Part shown: positions 5,002 through 6,259 of the stretch, one piece after another
Layout: every line of letters starts with the position of its first letter
Position numbering within the stretch: the first letter of the stretch is position 1
NCBI GenBank assembly: GCA_902475865.1
Contig: CABSBK010000071.1
Span: 1 to 6,259 of the forward strand
DNA from: an uncultured Collinsella sp.
GTDB lineage: Bacteria > Actinomycetota > Coriobacteriia > Coriobacteriales > Coriobacteriaceae
DNA length: 6,259 nucleotides
Reading direction: 5' to 3'
Notes under the pieces: model-generated
What the model was told of the DNA's origin: nothing
Databases searched by the model: none
The model's input: only the letters and a program-made list of their open reading frames with translations
Made by a program: the position numbers and the translations under genes

Positions 5002-5734
5002 GACCGTCATTATGGGAACGGGCCGTATGGGCTCGCTCATTCGCACTACCGCCGAGGGCCTTGTCGACGCCGCCGGAGAGCCCGTTTTCGACATCGTCGC
5101 CCAGATCGACTTCGACTTGTCCGAGCTCGAGAACGCCCCGGCAGCCGACGTCATCATCGACTTCTCGAACGTCGTGACCTTCGATGCCGTCGTCGCCTAT
5201 GTCGAGCGTACGGGTGCGGCATTGGTCTCGGGCACCACGGGTTATACGCCCGAGCAGATGGATCGCCTGCGCGAGCTGGGTCAGAACGCCCGCGTCATGC
5301 ACTCTGGCAATTACTCCATCGGTATCGCAGCCCTGCGCCATCTGGTAGCGCAGGCCACACGCGAGCTGCCCGGCTTTGACTGCGAAATCGTCGAGACGCA
5401 CCATAATCAAAAGGTCGACGCCCCCAGCGGCACTGCCAAGTTGTTGCTCGACGCTGTCGTCGAAGCCGAGCCCGAGGCAGGCTACCACCCCGTCTATGGC
5501 CGCGAGGGCATGTGCGGAGCGCGCGACCCCAAGGAGATCGGCATGCACTCGCTGCGCGGCGGTACTGTCGCCGGCGTCCACGAAGTGAGTTTCTTTGGCC
5601 AGGACGAGGAGGTCACGCTCACGCACCGCGCCACGAGCCGTCAGATCTTTGTCAACGGCGCCCTGGCAGCCGCGCAGAAGCTCGTCACCCGCGAGCCTGG
5701 CTTCTATACGTTCGACCAGGTCATGTTTGCCTAA
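4994..5734 (+). CDS. dapB: 4-hydroxy-tetrahydrodipicolinate reductase (DapB)
   Basis: DapB reduces the DapA product to tetrahydrodipicolinate with NAD(P)H. The 246-residue protein is shorter than the E. coli enzyme, as is common for Gram-positive members. The N-terminal Rossmann domain opens with VIMGTGRMG (5-13). DFS (56-58) and SGTTGYT (79-85) line the cofactor site. The substrate domain carries the signature ETHHNQKVDAPSGTA (134-148), with catalytic His136 and Lys140, and the domain ends in the usual GxYTFDQVM-like GFYTFDQVMFA. I chose TTG at 4994 because AGGGGAG (4978-4984) lies 9 bases upstream and the second codon onward (IKTVIMGTG) is the family start. The start overlaps the dapA stop by 8 bases, which points to translational coupling within one operon. 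No missing residue or frameshift is seen. Confidence 0.95.
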   Translation: MIKTVIMGTGRMGSLIRTTAEGLVDAAGEPVFDIVAQIDFDLSELENAPAADVIIDFSNVVTFDAVVAYVERTGAALVSGTTGYTPEQMDRLRELGQNARVMHSGNYSIGIAALRHLVAQATRELPGFDCEIVETHHNQKVDAPSGTAKLLLDAVVEAEPEAGYHPVYGREGMCGARDPKEIGMHSLRGGTVAGVHEVSFFGQDEEVTLTHRATSRQIFVNGALAAAQKLVTREPGFYTFDQVMFA

Positions 5735-5773
5735 CCAAGTATCAACCGGATCCACCCAAAGGAGAGACAGCAA

Positions 5774-6259
5774 ATGAGCAATGCAGCCGAGATGGATGCA
5801 CAGGAGATTATCAACTACATCGCCACCGCGCCCAAAAAGACGCCCGTTAAGCTGTACGTGCGCGAGAAGCCGGGCATGAAGGTCCAGTGGGGCAATGCAC
5901 ACGCCTACGGCGGTCGTCGTGGCAAGACCGTCTTTGGCGACTGGGATGAGCTCAAGGCCATCCTCGATGCCAACGCCGACTCCATCGACTACTACGATGT
6001 GGAGAACGACTGCCGCAACTCCGCCGTCCCCATGCTCGACCTTAAGGGCATAAACGCCCGCATCGAGCCGGGCGCGATCATCCGCGACCGCGTCGAGATC
6101 GGCGATCACGCCGTCATCATGATGGGCGCCATCATCAACATCGGCTCCGTCATTGGCGAAGGCTCCATGATCGACATGGGCGCCGTGCTGGGCGGCCGCG
6201 CCACTGTGGGTAAGAACTGCCACATCGGCGCCGGCACCGTGTTGGCGGGCGTCGTGGAG
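5774..6259 (+). CDS. dapH: tetrahydrodipicolinate N-acetyltransferase (DapH), 5' part only
   Basis: The first 162 codons are present and the gene runs off the window. The enzyme acetylates tetrahydrodipicolinate with acetyl-CoA (also annotated dapD, acetyl type). The N-terminal domain ([19 protein letters not shown], 11-29) and [15 protein letters not shown] (76-90) match the Bacillus DapH/YkuQ group. From about residue 92 the left-handed beta-helix hexapeptide repeats begin ([16 protein letters not shown], then [18 protein letters not shown], then [28 protein letters not shown]). These blocks separate it from succinyl-type DapD. ATG at 5774 follows AAAGGAGAG (5758-5766) with about 9 bases from GGAG to the start. 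It lies 39 bases after dapB in the same direction and is surely in the same operon. It also explains why an acetyl-DAP deacetylase sits across the intergenic region. Confidence 0.95.
   Translation, partial: MSNAAEMDAQEIINYIATAPKKTPVKLYVREKPGMKVQWGNAHAYGGRRGKTVFGDWDELKAILDANADSIDYYDVENDCRNSAVPMLDLKGINARIEPGAIIRDRVEIGDHAVIMMGAIINIGSVIGEGSMIDMGAVLGGRATVGKNCHIGAGTVLAGVVE

Noticed and set aside
2791..5157. 788-residue open frame on the minus strand
   Set aside because: It is the antisense shadow of the GC-rich lysA-dapA genes: low-complexity Val/Asp/Gly/Ala sequence with no domain.
4964..6223. 419-residue open frame on the minus strand
   Set aside because: Antisense shadow of dapB and dapH with repetitive Asp/Gly/Ala/His composition; the plus-strand genes are unmistakable.
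1..6259. tRNA or rRNA genes, CRISPR arrays, insertion sequences
   Set aside because: No cloverleaf, regularly spaced repeats, transposase motifs or terminal inverted repeats were seen.

Overview
The window is a piece of a moderately GC-rich bacterial chromosome. Its gene content is the acetylase branch of diaminopimelate (DAP)/lysine biosynthesis under a lysine riboswitch, next to a small accessory region with a HigBA-type toxin-antitoxin pair. C/G-ending codons, the divergent DAP decarboxylase clade and the DapH (acetyl, not succinyl) route would suit a gut actinobacterium of the Coriobacteriia, such as Collinsella or a relative. That placement is an impression from sequence style, not a database result.

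Left part (1-1175, noticeably more AT-rich), all genes on the minus strand. In transcription order there is a HigB-like toxin (1075-794), a HigA-like antitoxin overlapping it (822-481), and a 95-residue membrane protein of unknown function (451-164). A -10 box with a superimposed inverted repeat and two further palindromes lie just upstream of the toxin and look like an autoregulated promoter. No gene is supported in 1-163.

Middle part (1176-2697). An M20-family amidohydrolase on the minus strand (2363-1176) is most likely the N-acetyl-DAP deacetylase of the same pathway. Between it and the plus-strand genes lies a 334-base intergenic region. It holds two back-to-back promoter candidates whose -35 boxes abut, several palindromes, and a complete lysine (L-box) riboswitch aptamer (about 2513-2673) directed at the plus-strand operon.

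Right part (2698-6259), plus strand: lysA and dapA in one uninterrupted reading frame, then dapB (8-base overlap), then the 5' part of dapH (39-base gap, running off the window). DapA makes hydroxy-tetrahydrodipicolinate, DapB reduces it, DapH acetylates it, an aminotransferase not in the window acts next, the M20 enzyme removes acetate, an epimerase not in the window gives meso-DAP, and LysA decarboxylates that to lysine.

The most unusual item is the LysA-DapA open reading frame, which joins the last and first enzymes of the branch through a charged, probably helical linker. It keeps a strong internal ribosome binding site and ATG for DapA, so both a fusion protein and free DapA are possible. 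The riboswitch also shows that the longest open frame begins too far upstream, inside the aptamer.
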